Shown: positions 1-9,780, numbered from the stretch's first letter. The stretch is DNA of 64,000 nt from SKZT01 sp964478625 (GCA_964478625.1 CAYZJH010000004.1:49865-113864); one strand, 5' to 3'. Translations and numbers: made by a program. The notes: generated by a model from the letters alone, not told the origin.

Positions 1-2387
1 TGTCCTGAGCCATCTCCCGCACTTTCCCGACCGCTATCTTTCTTTTCTTTTGCCTGTTGCTGATCAGAACTTCCATTTTTAATCTTTCCGTTTCCCTTGG
101 CCGAAGATTCGGCATATTCCACACGATGATGGTGTATGCCGTTTAGAATTTTATTAAAGCTTTTTGCAATACTGTGAAGATCTTTTAATGTCAGTTCGCA
201 ATCATTCAATTGCCCGTCGGAAAAAATCTTATTGATGAGATTTTGGACCAACCCCTGGATCCGGGCAGGTGTAGGATTATCCAGGGTTCTGGAAGCTGCT
301 TCCACAACATCGGCAAGCATCACCAGGCCGGCTTCTCTAGTCTGAGGATTGGGACCGGGATACCTGAAATCATCAGCTTTAACGGCTTTTTCACCCTGAA
401 GCCTGACGGCTTTGTCAAAAAAATAGCGGATAAGACTGGTGCCGTGGTGCTGTTCTATGGCAGCACGCACCACCTGAGGTAAATGATGTTCTCCGGCCAT
501 TTCAACGCCATCTTTCACATGGGCTATGAGAATTCTTCGTGACATGGAAGGAGCCAGTTTATCATGAAGATTTTTTGCATTGGATTGATTTTCGATAAAA
601 TAAAGAGGTTTTTTTACCTTCCCGATATCATGGTAATATCCGCATACCTTAGCCAAAAGAGGATTCGCACCGATATCCGATGCAGCAGCTTCGACCAGTG
701 AACCGACAATCATCGAATGATGGTACGTACCGGGTGCTTCGATCATGAGACGCCTGAGGATAGGACGTTCCAGATTGGCCAATTCAAGGAGCGTTATATC
801 CGTGGCATATCCAAATAGTGTCTCGAATAGCGGGGCAATACCAGCGGTTAAAATACCTGCACCGATACCCCCCAAAAATGCAAACAGCAAATTCCATAGA
901 AACCCAAGTGTTAAAAAATCTCCATGAACCAAACCGATACAACTTACCAACACCATGTTCAACGCCGCTAACTTAAGCCCGGCCATTGCAAAAACTTTTC
1001 TCTCCCGGCAGCATCTGATCCAATAGGCTCCCATGGCGCTGTTGAGGAAATAATAAATGAAAAGATCAAACTGTTTATTGAAAATGACCGTGACACAAAC
1101 CGAAATGAGCAAAGCGAAAGCCACCGCAATCTCTACCCCCATAAACAGGCAGATAACCATGGCTCCTGCAGCAATGGGAATTCCATAGATAATTGATTCC
1201 GATGACAGCGAATAAGTCAGGTTCCGCGGAAGTGTATCAACAATAGAAGCCGAAACTTTTCCAATGAGGATGAAAACAATAAGAATCGTTGCCAAAAACA
1301 AAAGATTCTTATTGTGGTTTCCGGATGTCAGACTATAATGGTGCAGATTGAGCAAATAAAGAACGGTCAAAAATATTCCGAACAGGGCGGTTGCTCCGAT
1401 ACTGGTGGCATGTACCTTTTCCGTCCTGGTTTTTGACTGTAAAGATTCGATCTTTTGCAAATGATGTTCACTGATTCGATCACCTTCCCGAAGAATCATT
1501 TCACCGGATTTAATCTTGAACATAATAGGTTTAACCGATTCGGCAGCTTTTCTTTTACGGGCTTCAGTCTCAAGTCGGTTGAAGGTAAGGTTGGGTTGGA
1601 TCAGTCGCTGGGAAAAATCTATAATCAGATTGTTCACCTGCTTATCCTCATCTTTCAATAACGGTTCTGCCAAGGCCGCAACCATATCTTTGGCCTGATC
1701 CAACCCATAAAACCGATTCAGATCTTTTTCAATTTTTTCGGTTTTTGAGGCCAGGTTTCTCACAATGATCCCTTTATCGGATTCACCGTATAAAAGGTCC
1801 AAACTGGATACCACACCGTTTTGAAAAATCTCACTGATAATAATGATAATTTTCTCGGCGATATCGATTGAAAAATGCTCTTTCTCCAGCAGAGAATAAT
1901 CCTCGGCACTTACAGAGATTCCGACTTTTTGTTCAAACTCTTCTTTCCTGTCCCAAATGTTTTTGGAGATATCCGTATTTTCTTTTTGAACCTGTGCTTC
2001 CTCAGGATTCGGACCATCCGCAACGGTTTCCCGAAAAGGTTGCTCCTCTGATACAAACAGATCATTCATATCGGAAAAAGCATCATATATGGTCTGAGTT
2101 AGGCGGGGTAACAGAGCATGGTTTAAGTCATAAACAGTCAGAACTTTATCGACGGCAATTTTTTGTTTTTCAGCTGTGGCTTTTTTATCCACGACCATAA
2201 AATCCATTGGGGCCTTAATATTTCTGTGAGCGATATCTCCCACAACATAATTATGCCGGATACCCCCCAGGGACGGATAGAGCATGAGGATAAAAATCGC
2301 GGTAATCAACAGCAATATGATCCATCGAATATAAAGACTGGTTCTAAACCAATCCTGGATTTTCTTTTTTCTTTTTTCTTTAAACAT
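1..2387 (-). CDS. pgpH: 7TM-HD family phosphodiesterase (PgpH/YqfF-like), 3' end cut by window edge
   Basis: The minus frame is open from an ATG at 2387 to the left edge, about 795 codons. Order seen: a short basic N-terminus (MFKEKRKKK), a first membrane helix, a long extracytoplasmic region of about 300 residues, a block of several hydrophobic helices, then a cytoplasmic HD domain with GYYHDIGK and a downstream EQHHG. This is the layout of the 7TMR-HD family, whose studied members (PgpH) hydrolyse cyclic di-AMP; the substrate here is inferred from the family. The frame becomes Gln/Lys/Ser-rich near the edge, so little of the C-terminus is missing. It lies 69 bp downstream of phoH in the same direction, the conserved phoH-yqfF order. 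A GGAGG lies about 12 bases before the chosen ATG, slightly far. Confidence 0.87.
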   Translation of the reverse strand, partial: MFKEKRKKKIQDWFRTSLYIRWIILLLITAIFILMLYPSLGGIRHNYVVGDIAHRNIKAPMDFMVVDKKATAEKQKIAVDKVLTVYDLNHALLPRLTQTIYDAFSDMNDLFVSEEQPFRETVADGPNPEEAQVQKENTDISKNIWDRKEEFEQKVGISVSAEDYSLLEKEHFSIDIAEKIIIIISEIFQNGVVSSLDLLYGESDKGIIVRNLASKTEKIEKDLNRFYGLDQAKDMVAALAEPLLKDEDKQVNNLIIDFSQRLIQPNLTFNRLETEARKRKAAESVKPIMFKIKSGEMILREGDRISEHHLQKIESLQSKTRTEKVHATSIGATALFGIFLTVLYLLNLHHYSLTSGNHNKNLLFLATILIVFILIGKVSASIVDTLPRNLTYSLSSESIIYGIPIAAGAMVICLFMGVEIAVAFALLISVCVTVIFNKQFDLFIYYFLNSAMGAYWIRCCRERKVFAMAGLKLAALNMVLVSCIGLVHGDFLTLGFLWNLLFAFLGGIGAGILTAGIAPLFETLFGYATDITLLELANLERPILRRLMIEAPGTYHHSMIVGSLVEAAASDIGANPLLAKVCGYYHDIGKVKKPLYFIENQSNAKNLHDKLAPSMSRRILIAHVKDGVEMAGEHHLPQVVRAAIEQHHGTSLIRYFFDKAVRLQGEKAVKADDFRYPGPNPQTREAGLVMLADVVEAASRTLDNPTPARIQGLVQNLINKIFSDGQLNDCELTLKDLHSIAKSFNKILNGIHHHRVEYAESSAKGNGKIKNGSSDQQQAKEKKDSGRESAGDGSG

Positions 2388-2456
2388 ATTCGGAAAAATC
2401 CTCCATACCTCTTTATAAAACGGTTTTTCCAAATGTTTTATATTAGATCGGAGGAA

Positions 2457-3455
2457 TTATGATTTCTTTTTTTGTTGGTCAAGTTTTTCATAAGCATCAA
2501 TAATATCTTGAACCAGCTTATGACGAACAACATCGGATTTACTGAAAAATACAAATTTTATCCCTTTGATGTTTTGGAGAATATTTTTACTTTCAACCAG
2601 CCCGGAAATTTTTTCTGACGGAAGATCAATCTGTGTAATGTCGCCGGTAATCACTGCTTTTGAATTAAATCCCAGCCGTGTCAAGAACATTTTCATTTGT
2701 TCGGACGTAGTATTTTGGGCTTCATCAAGAATCACTAAAGAGTCGTTTAAAGTCCGTCCGCGCATAAAAGCAATTGGAGCGACTTCGATCACCCCTTTTT
2801 CCATCAGGGCGGATACCTTTTCAAATTTCATCATATCATGAAGGGCGTCATACAAAGGTCGCAAATAGGGGTCTACTTTTTCTGCAAGGTCTCCAGGCAA
2901 AAACCCAAGTGCCTCACCTGCCTCAACCGCCGGCCTTGTCAGAATAATCCGGCTAATCTGACCTTTTGTGAGTGCTGCAACAGCCATGGCCATTGCCAAA
3001 TAGGTTTTTCCGGTTCCTGCCGGCCCGATACCAAATACGATGTCATAATTTCGAATAGCGTCAATATATTCCTTTTGAGCACGGTTTTTCGGGGTAATCG
3101 TATGTTTTTTGGATGTGATATAGACTGAATCAAGAAAGAAATCTTTTAAATTGGTTCGGTCATCACTGCTTAAAAGCTTGATCGCATATTCAATATCCCT
3201 TGGATAAACCGGGTATTTTTGTTCAAGCAATCCATATAACTGATTGATAATATTCTTTGCAAGTTCGGCAGTCACGGGGTCGCCACTGATAAAGATACTA
3301 TTGCCTCTCGCATGGATATCGACATCGATTGAATCGGCGATTATTCTCAGATTGCTGTTGTGTTCACCAAAAAGCTGACGAATGAGTTCATTGTCGGTGA
3401 ACGACAACCTTATTTGTTTTGGCTCTGGTTTTTCCTCCATTGGCCCTTCTTCCAT
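2457..3455 (-). CDS. phoH: PhoH family ATPase
   Basis: 332 residues, normal for PhoH. An N-terminal KH-like segment (residues ~20-90) precedes a P-loop ATPase core with Walker A GPAGTGKTYLA near residue 145, Walker B VILDEAQN, and the GDITQIDLP motif typical of PhoH. The family is linked to RNA metabolism and usually sits next to the 7TM-HD gene and ybeY; the former follows immediately here and the latter would lie beyond the left edge. The start could be the first ATG (3455) or the internal Met 6 (3440); neither has a strong ribosome site. The gene is divergent from cvpA across a ~200 bp spacer. Confidence 0.93.
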   Translation of the reverse strand: MEEGPMEEKPEPKQIRLSFTDNELIRQLFGEHNSNLRIIADSIDVDIHARGNSIFISGDPVTAELAKNIINQLYGLLEQKYPVYPRDIEYAIKLLSSDDRTNLKDFFLDSVYITSKKHTITPKNRAQKEYIDAIRNYDIVFGIGPAGTGKTYLAMAMAVAALTKGQISRIILTRPAVEAGEALGFLPGDLAEKVDPYLRPLYDALHDMMKFEKVSALMEKGVIEVAPIAFMRGRTLNDSLVILDEAQNTTSEQMKMFLTRLGFNSKAVITGDITQIDLPSEKISGLVESKNILQNIKGIKFVFFSKSDVVRHKLVQDIIDAYEKLDQQKKKS

Positions 3456-3544
3456 AAGAATTGTTAAAATATTTACTCATATCATAATCATTTAAATCAT
3501 TGCAAACTCGATTTTCTGTGAACATGTTCAAACTTAAAAAGACC

Positions 3545-3573
3545 TTGACGGTGCCTGTACCCTCTGATATTTT
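3545..3573 (+). promoter_or_regulatory. Candidate sigma-70 promoter for the cvpA operon
   Basis: TTGACG (3545-3550), a 17-base spacer, and TATTTT (3568-3573) lie about 85 bases before the cvpA start. It is the best -35/-10 pair on this strand in the phoH/cvpA divergent spacer. It was seen by eye only and no start site has been mapped. Confidence 0.4.
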
Positions 3574-3656
3574 TGCTTCTTTATTTTCCGGATAAAAATT
3601 TCCGTTTGGGACGAAATTTCATCATTTTAATGGTTTTTATTGTGGATTAATCAGAC

Positions 3657-4184
3657 ATGAATCCTTTGGATGTTGTCATCATTATTATTTTAGGTTATGG
3701 GTTGATTCGGGGTATCTTCAGAGGAATGGTCAAGGAGATATCTTCTATCATCGGGGTGTTTGCCGGTTTTTTCGCAGCTTATAGTTATTACCCCATGGTT
3801 GCGGAAATTATGGAAGATTGGATCACCAATGTTCCTTTTCTCAATATTTTGAGTTTTATGCTGATCTTCTGTATGGTTTTTTTCTTTATCAGCATTCTGG
3901 GTGTTATCATCAAATATTTTTTGCATATTGTATCTCTGGGATGGATGGATCGAATATTAGGAGCTTCATTGGGGTTTGGCAAGGCATTACTCATCGTATC
4001 GATAATCTTGGTGGCCTTAACAGCCTTTCTTCCAAAAGGTGCACCCATTATCAAAACATCTCTTCTTTCTCCCCATATTACCGTAATTTCAGAAAAAATG
4101 GCCCAAGTCATATCGATTGAAATGAAGCAGGCTTACACCGCCAAACTCGAGGAAATTAAAAAAGCTTGGAATGTCCGCAATTGA
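3657..4184 (+). CDS. cvpA: CvpA family inner-membrane protein
   Basis: 175 residues with four strongly hydrophobic segments: residues ~5-22, 28-45, 62-90 and 105-125. The start MNPLDVVIIIILGYGLIRG, with the G-x-x-R-G after helix 1, is the hallmark of the colicin V production (CvpA) family. The role of CvpA is not settled; it is associated with envelope stress and, in some bacteria, export. It is the first gene of a plus-strand run and overlaps the mazG reading frame, so translation is probably coupled. The C-terminal 40 residues are charged and cytoplasmic. Confidence 0.88.
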   Translation: MNPLDVVIIIILGYGLIRGIFRGMVKEISSIIGVFAGFFAAYSYYPMVAEIMEDWITNVPFLNILSFMLIFCMVFFFISILGVIIKYFLHIVSLGWMDRILGASLGFGKALLIVSIILVALTAFLPKGAPIIKTSLLSPHITVISEKMAQVISIEMKQAYTAKLEEIKKAWNVRN

Positions 4185-5014
4185 GTTCAACTGAAAAATC
4201 TTTATGTGATTCAAAGGTTTCAAAAAAATTAAACGAATTAATCAGTCTTATTGAAACCTTAAGAAGCAAAAATGGCTGCCCCTGGGATCAGAAACAAACC
4301 CCTGCTACTATGGCCATATATCTGATTGAAGAAATGTATGAACTTGTGGAAGCTATTACCAGAAAAGATATAAATCAAATTTGCGAAGAACTGGGGGACG
4401 TATTTTTTCACATCCTATTCCTAAGCACAATCTATACTGAAAGAAGGGAATTCGACCTGGAAAAAGTCATCGGTCTGGTCACTGAAAAAATGATTCGCCG
4501 TCATCCCCATGTCTTTGGTAATGCCAAAGTTAACAGCGTGGAAGATGTCAGAAAGCAATGGCACCATATCAAACAAACCGAAAAAAATAACGATTCTTCA
4601 ACCTCTGTTTTGAGTTCTGTCTCTAAAAGCCTTCCCGCATTGATCCGTGCATACCAAATATCCGAACGGGCCGCTCGTTGCGGATTCGATTGGGCTGATA
4701 TCCATGGAGTTATGGAAAAGGTTGAAGAAGAATGGAAAGAATTTAAAAACGAGATGGGGCCTGACCCGGAAAAAGATACCAATCTACACAAAAAGTCCCT
4801 GGAATTTGGAGACATTTTGTTCACTCTTATAAATGTTGCCAGATTCGCAGGAATACATCCGGAAATTGCACTGGCCGAATCTACACATAAGTTTGAAAAG
4901 CGTTTTAAATTTATGGAAACCGAACTATTAAAGGAAGGAAACCATATCGATTCCACCAGTCCCATTGAATTAAATCGGTTGTGGGAAAAGGCCAAGGAAA
5001 AATTTAAGGATTAA
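4166..5014 (+). CDS. mazG: Nucleoside triphosphate pyrophosphohydrolase MazG
   Basis: Tandem MazG domains. The first (residues ~20-120) has CPWDQKQT, the EEMYEL metal ligands, EELGDVFFH and RRHPHVFG. The second has EEEWKEF and EFGDILFTLINVAR. These match the E. coli MazG arrangement, which hydrolyses NTPs and dNTPs to monophosphates and pyrophosphate as nucleotide-pool cleaning. The frame opens with TTG at 4166, inside cvpA (19-base overlap); a second TTG at 4181 is equally possible, and no ATG lies near the start of the domain, so the exact N-terminus is uncertain. Length (~280 residues) is normal. Confidence 0.93.
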   Translation: MECPQLSSTEKSLCDSKVSKKLNELISLIETLRSKNGCPWDQKQTPATMAIYLIEEMYELVEAITRKDINQICEELGDVFFHILFLSTIYTERREFDLEKVIGLVTEKMIRRHPHVFGNAKVNSVEDVRKQWHHIKQTEKNNDSSTSVLSSVSKSLPALIRAYQISERAARCGFDWADIHGVMEKVEEEWKEFKNEMGPDPEKDTNLHKKSLEFGDILFTLINVARFAGIHPEIALAESTHKFEKRFKFMETELLKEGNHIDSTSPIELNRLWEKAKEKFKD

Positions 5015-5039
5015 GAACCAAAAGTAAATGAGGTGATTT

Positions 5040-5777
5040 ATGGTAGAAAAAAATAAACTACGGCTGCTCATAATTTTTACCATTTTCATCATCATCGGTT
5101 CGTCCATGGCAGGTGTTTATTTCATCCGAAACATCCAGGGAATCAACCTCACCATCAAATTTTCAGATGCTCGGGGGCTTTATAGAGGTAGCCCTTTGGA
5201 ATATAAGGGTATTCAAATCGGTTCCGTTCAAAAGATTCAAAATGACGGACAATCCAAAATTTCAGTATTGGTTAAAATCGATTCTGATGCGGCTGAAGAT
5301 CTTCGACAAAATGCACTTTTTGTCATTTCACGTGATCTATCCACAGGAGACCCCCCGGGGATTCTGATGGGCTATTGCAGGGATCATGACCTCCAAGAAT
5401 TTCCTAAAATGCTTTCAGGTGCCCTAATTACTGGGGAAGACAGTGAACTGATATTTTTGCTGAAAACCCATGTGGGGTGTTTTAGCAAAACCAGCGGTAG
5501 TATCTCCGATACTTTAGAATCCTTAAAGAAAAATATAGACCGTCTTTTAAACTCTCCGAAAGCTCAGCAGTTATACCGGGACATCGAGACTTTTTTCATG
5601 GATCTAAGTAAAATGACGCAGGAACATTTCAAGCGTTTCATGGAAGAAAAAGGTCCTGAAATTCGCAATAAAATCGAAGAATTCATCAAAGAACTCGAGA
5701 GGATGGGGCACAAAAAAGAAGCAGAAGACTGGAAAAAATTTATGGAGGAGGTTAGTTTTAATCCGGTCAATACCTGA
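5040..5777 (+). CDS. MlaD/MCE domain protein, membrane-anchored
   Basis: 245 residues: an N-terminal hydrophobic anchor (~9-28), then an MCE domain with the typical ARGLYRGSPLEYKGIQIG stretch (residues ~48-65), then a C-terminal alpha-helical charged region (~150-245). MCE proteins bind lipids or hydrophobic molecules in the periplasm and usually work with an MlaE permease and MlaF ATPase, or form barrels alone (PqiB/YebT type). No permease or ATPase is adjacent, so partners are unknown. The spacing of 25 bp to mazG and 15 bp to the next regulator suggests one transcript. Confidence 0.82.
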   Translation: MVEKNKLRLLIIFTIFIIIGSSMAGVYFIRNIQGINLTIKFSDARGLYRGSPLEYKGIQIGSVQKIQNDGQSKISVLVKIDSDAAEDLRQNALFVISRDLSTGDPPGILMGYCRDHDLQEFPKMLSGALITGEDSELIFLLKTHVGCFSKTSGSISDTLESLKKNIDRLLNSPKAQQLYRDIETFFMDLSKMTQEHFKRFMEEKGPEIRNKIEEFIKELERMGHKKEAEDWKKFMEEVSFNPVNT

Positions 5778-5792
5778 TAGGGGAAAGATCTC

Positions 5793-7196
5793 ATGGCTAA
5801 AATACTGATAATCGACGACGATCAGCACATGAATGACGCCCTTTCAAGAGTCATCAAAAAAAAGATGGGATATGAAGTTACATCGTGTTTAATGCTGGAA
5901 GAAGGCTTTAAGGAAGCCATGGAGAATGACTATGATGTCATTTTGCTGGATGTATTCATGCCTGATGGAAATGGTATACAGGCTCTTTCCCGTTTCCGGA
6001 ACATCGATTCCAATCCTGAAATCATTATTCTTACCGGCCGACCTGATTCCCAGGGAGCACAAACGGCGATTGAAAGCGGCGCATGGGATTATATGGTTAA
6101 AACCTTTTCAATCCCCGATATTTTAAAGCTTTTAAGTCAGGCTGTAGCCAACAGAAAAAACTATCAAAAGTCAGCAACAGAGAAAAAGATCGTCTTGGAA
6201 GGCATAATCGGGTCAAGTTTTAACATGCGTAAATGCTACAAAAAGGTTTCAGAAGCCGCGGACTGGGAAGGCAACGTTTTAATTACCGGGGAAACCGGTA
6301 CCGGAAAAGAACTTTTTGCCCGAGCATTGCACCGAAACAGCACCAGAGCAAACAACAATTTTGAAATAGTTGATTGTACCGTCATTCCTGAAACATTAGT
6401 GGAAAGCCTGCTCTTTGGGTATGAAAAAGGAGCTTTTACCGGTGCGGACACACCCAGGGAAGGGCTTATTCAAAGAGCGGATGGCGGCACTTTGTTCCTG
6501 GATGAGGTGGGAGAACTGCCCTTGACCATTCAGAAAAAATTTTTACGAGTACTCCAGGAACATCAGTATCGTCGGGTCGGAGGAACAAAAGAAATAGTAT
6601 CCAATTTTCGTCTGGTAACGGCGACAAACAGAGATCTGGACGATATGGTTAAAAAAGGCCTTTTTCGCGAGGATCTGCTTTTTCGGTTAAAAAGCATCCA
6701 TATCCATCTACCACCACTAAGAGAGCGAAAGGAAGACATTGAAGAGCTTGTCGATTACTATCTGGGAAAACTGTGCAACAACCATGGAATCATTAAAAAG
6801 AATATTTCTGCAAGCTTTTTGGAGTTCTTAAAATCATATTCATGGCCCGGAAATGTCCGCGAATTAATCAACGCCCTGGAATATTCTCTTTCCGTAACAA
6901 AAAACATTCCGGAAATTCTTCATAACCATTTGCCGCTAAACATACGCATAAAATACCTCCAGGAACGTTTCGAACCACCAGTGGCAAATCATCCCAATGA
7001 TCCTGAAAAATTCAGTCTGAGTAATTTCCCGACCTTAAAAAAGTATCGTATAGAAAAAACAGCCGTATTCGAAAAAGAATACCTGGTGAAATTATTGGCG
7101 ATTACGAAATGGAATATATATCAGGCCCAACAAATATCCGGCCTGTCCAGATCCAGGCTTTACCATCTCATCAATTTATACAATATCAAAAAATAG
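5793..7196 (+). CDS. NtrC-family sigma-54-dependent response regulator
   Basis: 467 residues. Receiver domain: acidic DDD at 8-10, phospho-acceptor Asp53 (VILLDVFMPDG), Lys103. Central AAA+ domain: Walker A GETGTGKE, the sigma-54 contact loop GAFTGA, Walker B GGTLFLDEVGEL, and the arginine-finger region FREDLLFRL. C-terminus: a Fis-type helix-turn-helix (WNIYQAQQISGLSRSRLYHLI). It should activate sigma-54 promoters when phosphorylated. No histidine kinase is adjacent, so the partner is unknown; it ends the cvpA-mazG-MCE run. I could not find a correctly spaced -24/-12 element nearby, so targets are probably elsewhere. Confidence 0.94.
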   Translation: MAKILIIDDDQHMNDALSRVIKKKMGYEVTSCLMLEEGFKEAMENDYDVILLDVFMPDGNGIQALSRFRNIDSNPEIIILTGRPDSQGAQTAIESGAWDYMVKTFSIPDILKLLSQAVANRKNYQKSATEKKIVLEGIIGSSFNMRKCYKKVSEAADWEGNVLITGETGTGKELFARALHRNSTRANNNFEIVDCTVIPETLVESLLFGYEKGAFTGADTPREGLIQRADGGTLFLDEVGELPLTIQKKFLRVLQEHQYRRVGGTKEIVSNFRLVTATNRDLDDMVKKGLFREDLLFRLKSIHIHLPPLRERKEDIEELVDYYLGKLCNNHGIIKKNISASFLEFLKSYSWPGNVRELINALEYSLSVTKNIPEILHNHLPLNIRIKYLQERFEPPVANHPNDPEKFSLSNFPTLKKYRIEKTAVFEKEYLVKLLAITKWNIYQAQQISGLSRSRLYHLINLYNIKK

Positions 7197-7250
7197 ATGG
7201 AAACAAGGCCCTTGCTCGGGATTGGCATTAAATTTTCGCCGCCCATATCT

Positions 7251-7538
7251 TTATGGGTAGCTGTATATGCAGTACTCGGTCTTCACTCCCAATAGCGAGT
7301 CTATCTTTTCCTGTAAACTATTTCTTTCCGGATTTGTATACCATAAGTTCCAATGATCCAAAGATTTCCAGGTGCTGATTACCAGAAGCTCTTCCGGATC
7401 ATCTATTCTCTTAAGCGTTTCACCGCCGATATAGCCATCCTGGCTCATTGCAAGGAATCTCAACTGCTTAAGATAGGGCATTAAACCTGACAGATTTTCC
7501 TCGGATACTTTCCTTTTGATCATGATTTTAACAGCCAT
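7251..7538 (-). CDS. ABM-superfamily small protein (antibiotic biosynthesis monooxygenase fold)
   Basis: About 95 residues from MAVKIMIKRKV. The pattern VKIMIKRKV...MPYLKQLRFLAMSQDGYIGGETLKRID...ELLVISTWKSLDHWNLW is the ferredoxin-like alpha/beta fold of the ABM family, which includes haem-degrading and quinol-monooxygenase enzymes as well as proteins of unknown function. No catalytic residue set that would fix the activity is visible. The start is placed at the second ATG (7538), which follows GGGGGAAAC; the upstream ATG at 7550 has no ribosome site. It converges on the regulator gene. Confidence 0.7.
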   Translation of the reverse strand: MAVKIMIKRKVSEENLSGLMPYLKQLRFLAMSQDGYIGGETLKRIDDPEELLVISTWKSLDHWNLWYTNPERNSLQEKIDSLLGVKTEYCIYSYP

Positions 7539-7745
7539 CGTTTCCCCCATTTATTTGTGATGGATAAAATTTATGTGTGATGGAAAAATTAAATAGGCTT
7601 ATCCTGATTTGTGCTTTTTAACAATTTGGCTTTTGAGGTTTTTTTGACGTTAATTCATATTATGAAAACTATATTATTTTTTAAAAACTTGTCAAGAAGA
7701 TAAATCCTGCTAAAAAATCAGAGTATTTGAATCATATGAATCTGT

Positions 7746-7802
7746 TTGACATTTTTTTTTTAACTGAGATATGGTGTTGATCTGAGTATGATCAGATACC
7801 AT
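7746..7802 (+). promoter_or_regulatory. Candidate promoter with overlapping dyad upstream of the LpoA-like gene
   Basis: TTGACA (7746-7751), an 18-base spacer made mostly of T, and TATGGT (7770-7775). Starting inside the -10 is an interrupted inverted repeat: ATGGT (7771-7775) and ATCTGA (7780-7785) pair with TCAGAT (7792-7797) and ACCAT (7798-7802). The dyad covers the expected transcription start, so it could be an operator or a 5' hairpin. No regulator is assigned. Confidence 0.42.
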
Positions 7803-7825
7803 TTTAGACAGAAAGCATTTAACTT

Positions 7826-9769
7826 ATGAAACATCTTGAATTTTTCCTCACAGTGATGATGACTCTCCTGGTTTTGGGGGGATGCTTACCCAAACCGGTC
7901 ATCAGGGATATGCCTGCCTCCTTCAGCCTTCCGTCTGAATTGATCAAAAAGGGCGACCAAGAGTATAAAGCAAAAAGATTTGATGAAGCGATTCGGTCTT
8001 ATAATGAGGTAATATTTAAGTTTCCCGACACACCTGAAGCTGCCACGGCCATGATGAAAAACGGCCTGATTTACCAAGAACTTCACAGATTCAGTGACGC
8101 GCGAAGGTTTTTTGAAGGAGTTGTTGCAAGATATCCTCGAAGCCGGCTTGCCACTGATGCAAGAATTGAAATTTTAAATACCTACCTATCTGAGAAAAAG
8201 TATCAGCAGACCATAAAACAGGCATCCGAGCTTTTTGCTAAATCCTATCAGGAACCTTACCCGCTTAAAGTATATCTGATTGTCGGGGATGCATACCTTA
8301 ATTCCGAAAAACCAGAGAATGCTTTGAAATTATATGCCATCGCTTTAAAAATTGCCTCCCAAACAGAGAAAGAGCCTATCTTGGAAAAAATAAAAGCCGG
8401 CGTGGAGAAGATTCCTCCCGACAGGCTTGAATCTTTTTTACAAAATATGGATGACTCTTTTCCCAAAGGGTATCTTCTGTATCAATGGGGAATCAATCAA
8501 TACGAATCCGGAAATCATGCCAAAGCCTTATCCATTTTCAATGATTTCCTCACTAAATTTCCAAATCATAGCGAGGCTTCACAGGCAAAAAACTGGGTCG
8601 ATAAGATTCAGCAACAAAGTGATAAAGGCCACTATCAAATTGGAGTCCTTTTGCCTTTGAGTGGTAAGTACCAGGAATTAGGACAAAAGGCATGGACAGG
8701 AATCGAATTTGCCATAGCCCAATACGGTGCAAATTACCAAAGCCCCGGCATAAGTGCGGTTGTTCGCGATACCGGATCAGAAAAGGAACAAACGTATCAG
8801 GTAACATCGGAACTGGCATCCAGCCAGGTTGCAGCCATTATCGGGCCCATGGTCAATGCAGAGGTAGCCGTTGAAGAGGCCCAGCTTCAGAAGGTGCCGA
8901 TTATTACGCTGACCCTTGCGGAAAAAATCACTGAATATGGCGATTACGTATTCAGAAATTTTCTCACCCCCCAAATGCAAATCGAATCCATGGTCTCTTT
9001 TCTTGTCAATTCAATGGGTATTAAGCGTTTTGCAATCCTTTATCCCAAAGAAAAATATGGAACCACGCATATGAATTTATTCTGGGATGAAGTGGTCCGA
9101 CAAGGGGGCGTTGTCGTAGGTTCCGAATCTTACGATTTATCCATGACTGATTTTAAAGGCCCCATTAACAAGTTATCCGGGCTTTTTCCAAATATCCCGG
9201 ACAGCTTATTATCTCTAAAACTGGAAGAATTCTTAAATATTTACGAGCCTTATGAAACCACTGATTCCATGGATGAAATTCGAAGACCTGATTCTGAGTT
9301 CGGGGCCATTTTTATTCCGGATTCTCCGGCAAAGGCCGGTATGATTATTCCCCAATTATCGTATTATGATGTCTCAGGGGTTTATTTTTTAGGTACCAAT
9401 CTTTGGCATTCTGAAAATTTTATTCGACTGGTGGGTGATTATTCACAAAAAGCCATATTGACAGACGGTTTTTTCGCCGGGAGTAAAAATCCGCTGGTAC
9501 GCTCCTTTGCGAATGATTTTGAGGCGACTTACGGATATGCTCCAGGATTCATTGAGGCCGTGGCTTATGACACTGCCCTGTTACTTATAGAAATTTTATC
9601 TCAAAACAATATCCTATACAGAAGTCAACTTAGAGATGCGTTGAGCCAGGTTGTTGATTTTCCGGGGGTCACCGGAAAAACATCTTTTGACCATACCGGT
9701 GAAGCCCAAAAAAACACTTATATCCTTTGTATTAAAAACAAGCGATTTTTGGAGCTGAAACAACCGTGA
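7826..9769 (+). CDS. LpoA-like lipoprotein: TPR region plus periplasmic-binding (LppC/YraM) domain
   Basis: 647 residues. A lipoprotein signal peptide ends in LVLGGC (Cys ~21). Residues ~40-260 are TPR-like repeats (for example QEYKAKRFDEAIRSYNEVI and YESGNHAKALSIFNDF). Residues ~270-645 form a type I periplasmic-binding fold starting IGVLLPLSGKYQELGQKAW. This is the arrangement of LpoA/YraM-type penicillin-binding-protein activators, outer-membrane lipoproteins that stimulate PBP1A. Whether it activates a PBP here is inferred. It stands alone with its own promoter and converges on the phosphofructokinase gene with only 11 bp between stops. Confidence 0.83.
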   Translation: MKHLEFFLTVMMTLLVLGGCLPKPVIRDMPASFSLPSELIKKGDQEYKAKRFDEAIRSYNEVIFKFPDTPEAATAMMKNGLIYQELHRFSDARRFFEGVVARYPRSRLATDARIEILNTYLSEKKYQQTIKQASELFAKSYQEPYPLKVYLIVGDAYLNSEKPENALKLYAIALKIASQTEKEPILEKIKAGVEKIPPDRLESFLQNMDDSFPKGYLLYQWGINQYESGNHAKALSIFNDFLTKFPNHSEASQAKNWVDKIQQQSDKGHYQIGVLLPLSGKYQELGQKAWTGIEFAIAQYGANYQSPGISAVVRDTGSEKEQTYQVTSELASSQVAAIIGPMVNAEVAVEEAQLQKVPIITLTLAEKITEYGDYVFRNFLTPQMQIESMVSFLVNSMGIKRFAILYPKEKYGTTHMNLFWDEVVRQGGVVVGSESYDLSMTDFKGPINKLSGLFPNIPDSLLSLKLEEFLNIYEPYETTDSMDEIRRPDSEFGAIFIPDSPAKAGMIIPQLSYYDVSGVYFLGTNLWHSENFIRLVGDYSQKAILTDGFFAGSKNPLVRSFANDFEATYGYAPGFIEAVAYDTALLLIEILSQNNILYRSQLRDALSQVVDFPGVTGKTSFDHTGEAQKNTYILCIKNKRFLELKQP

Positions 9770-9780
9770 CCCAATTCCTG

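Noticed and set aside
7220..7245. Possible sigma-54 promoter TTGGCA...TTCGC
   Set aside because: The GG-to-GC distance is one base too long, and it points toward the 3' end of an opposite-strand gene.
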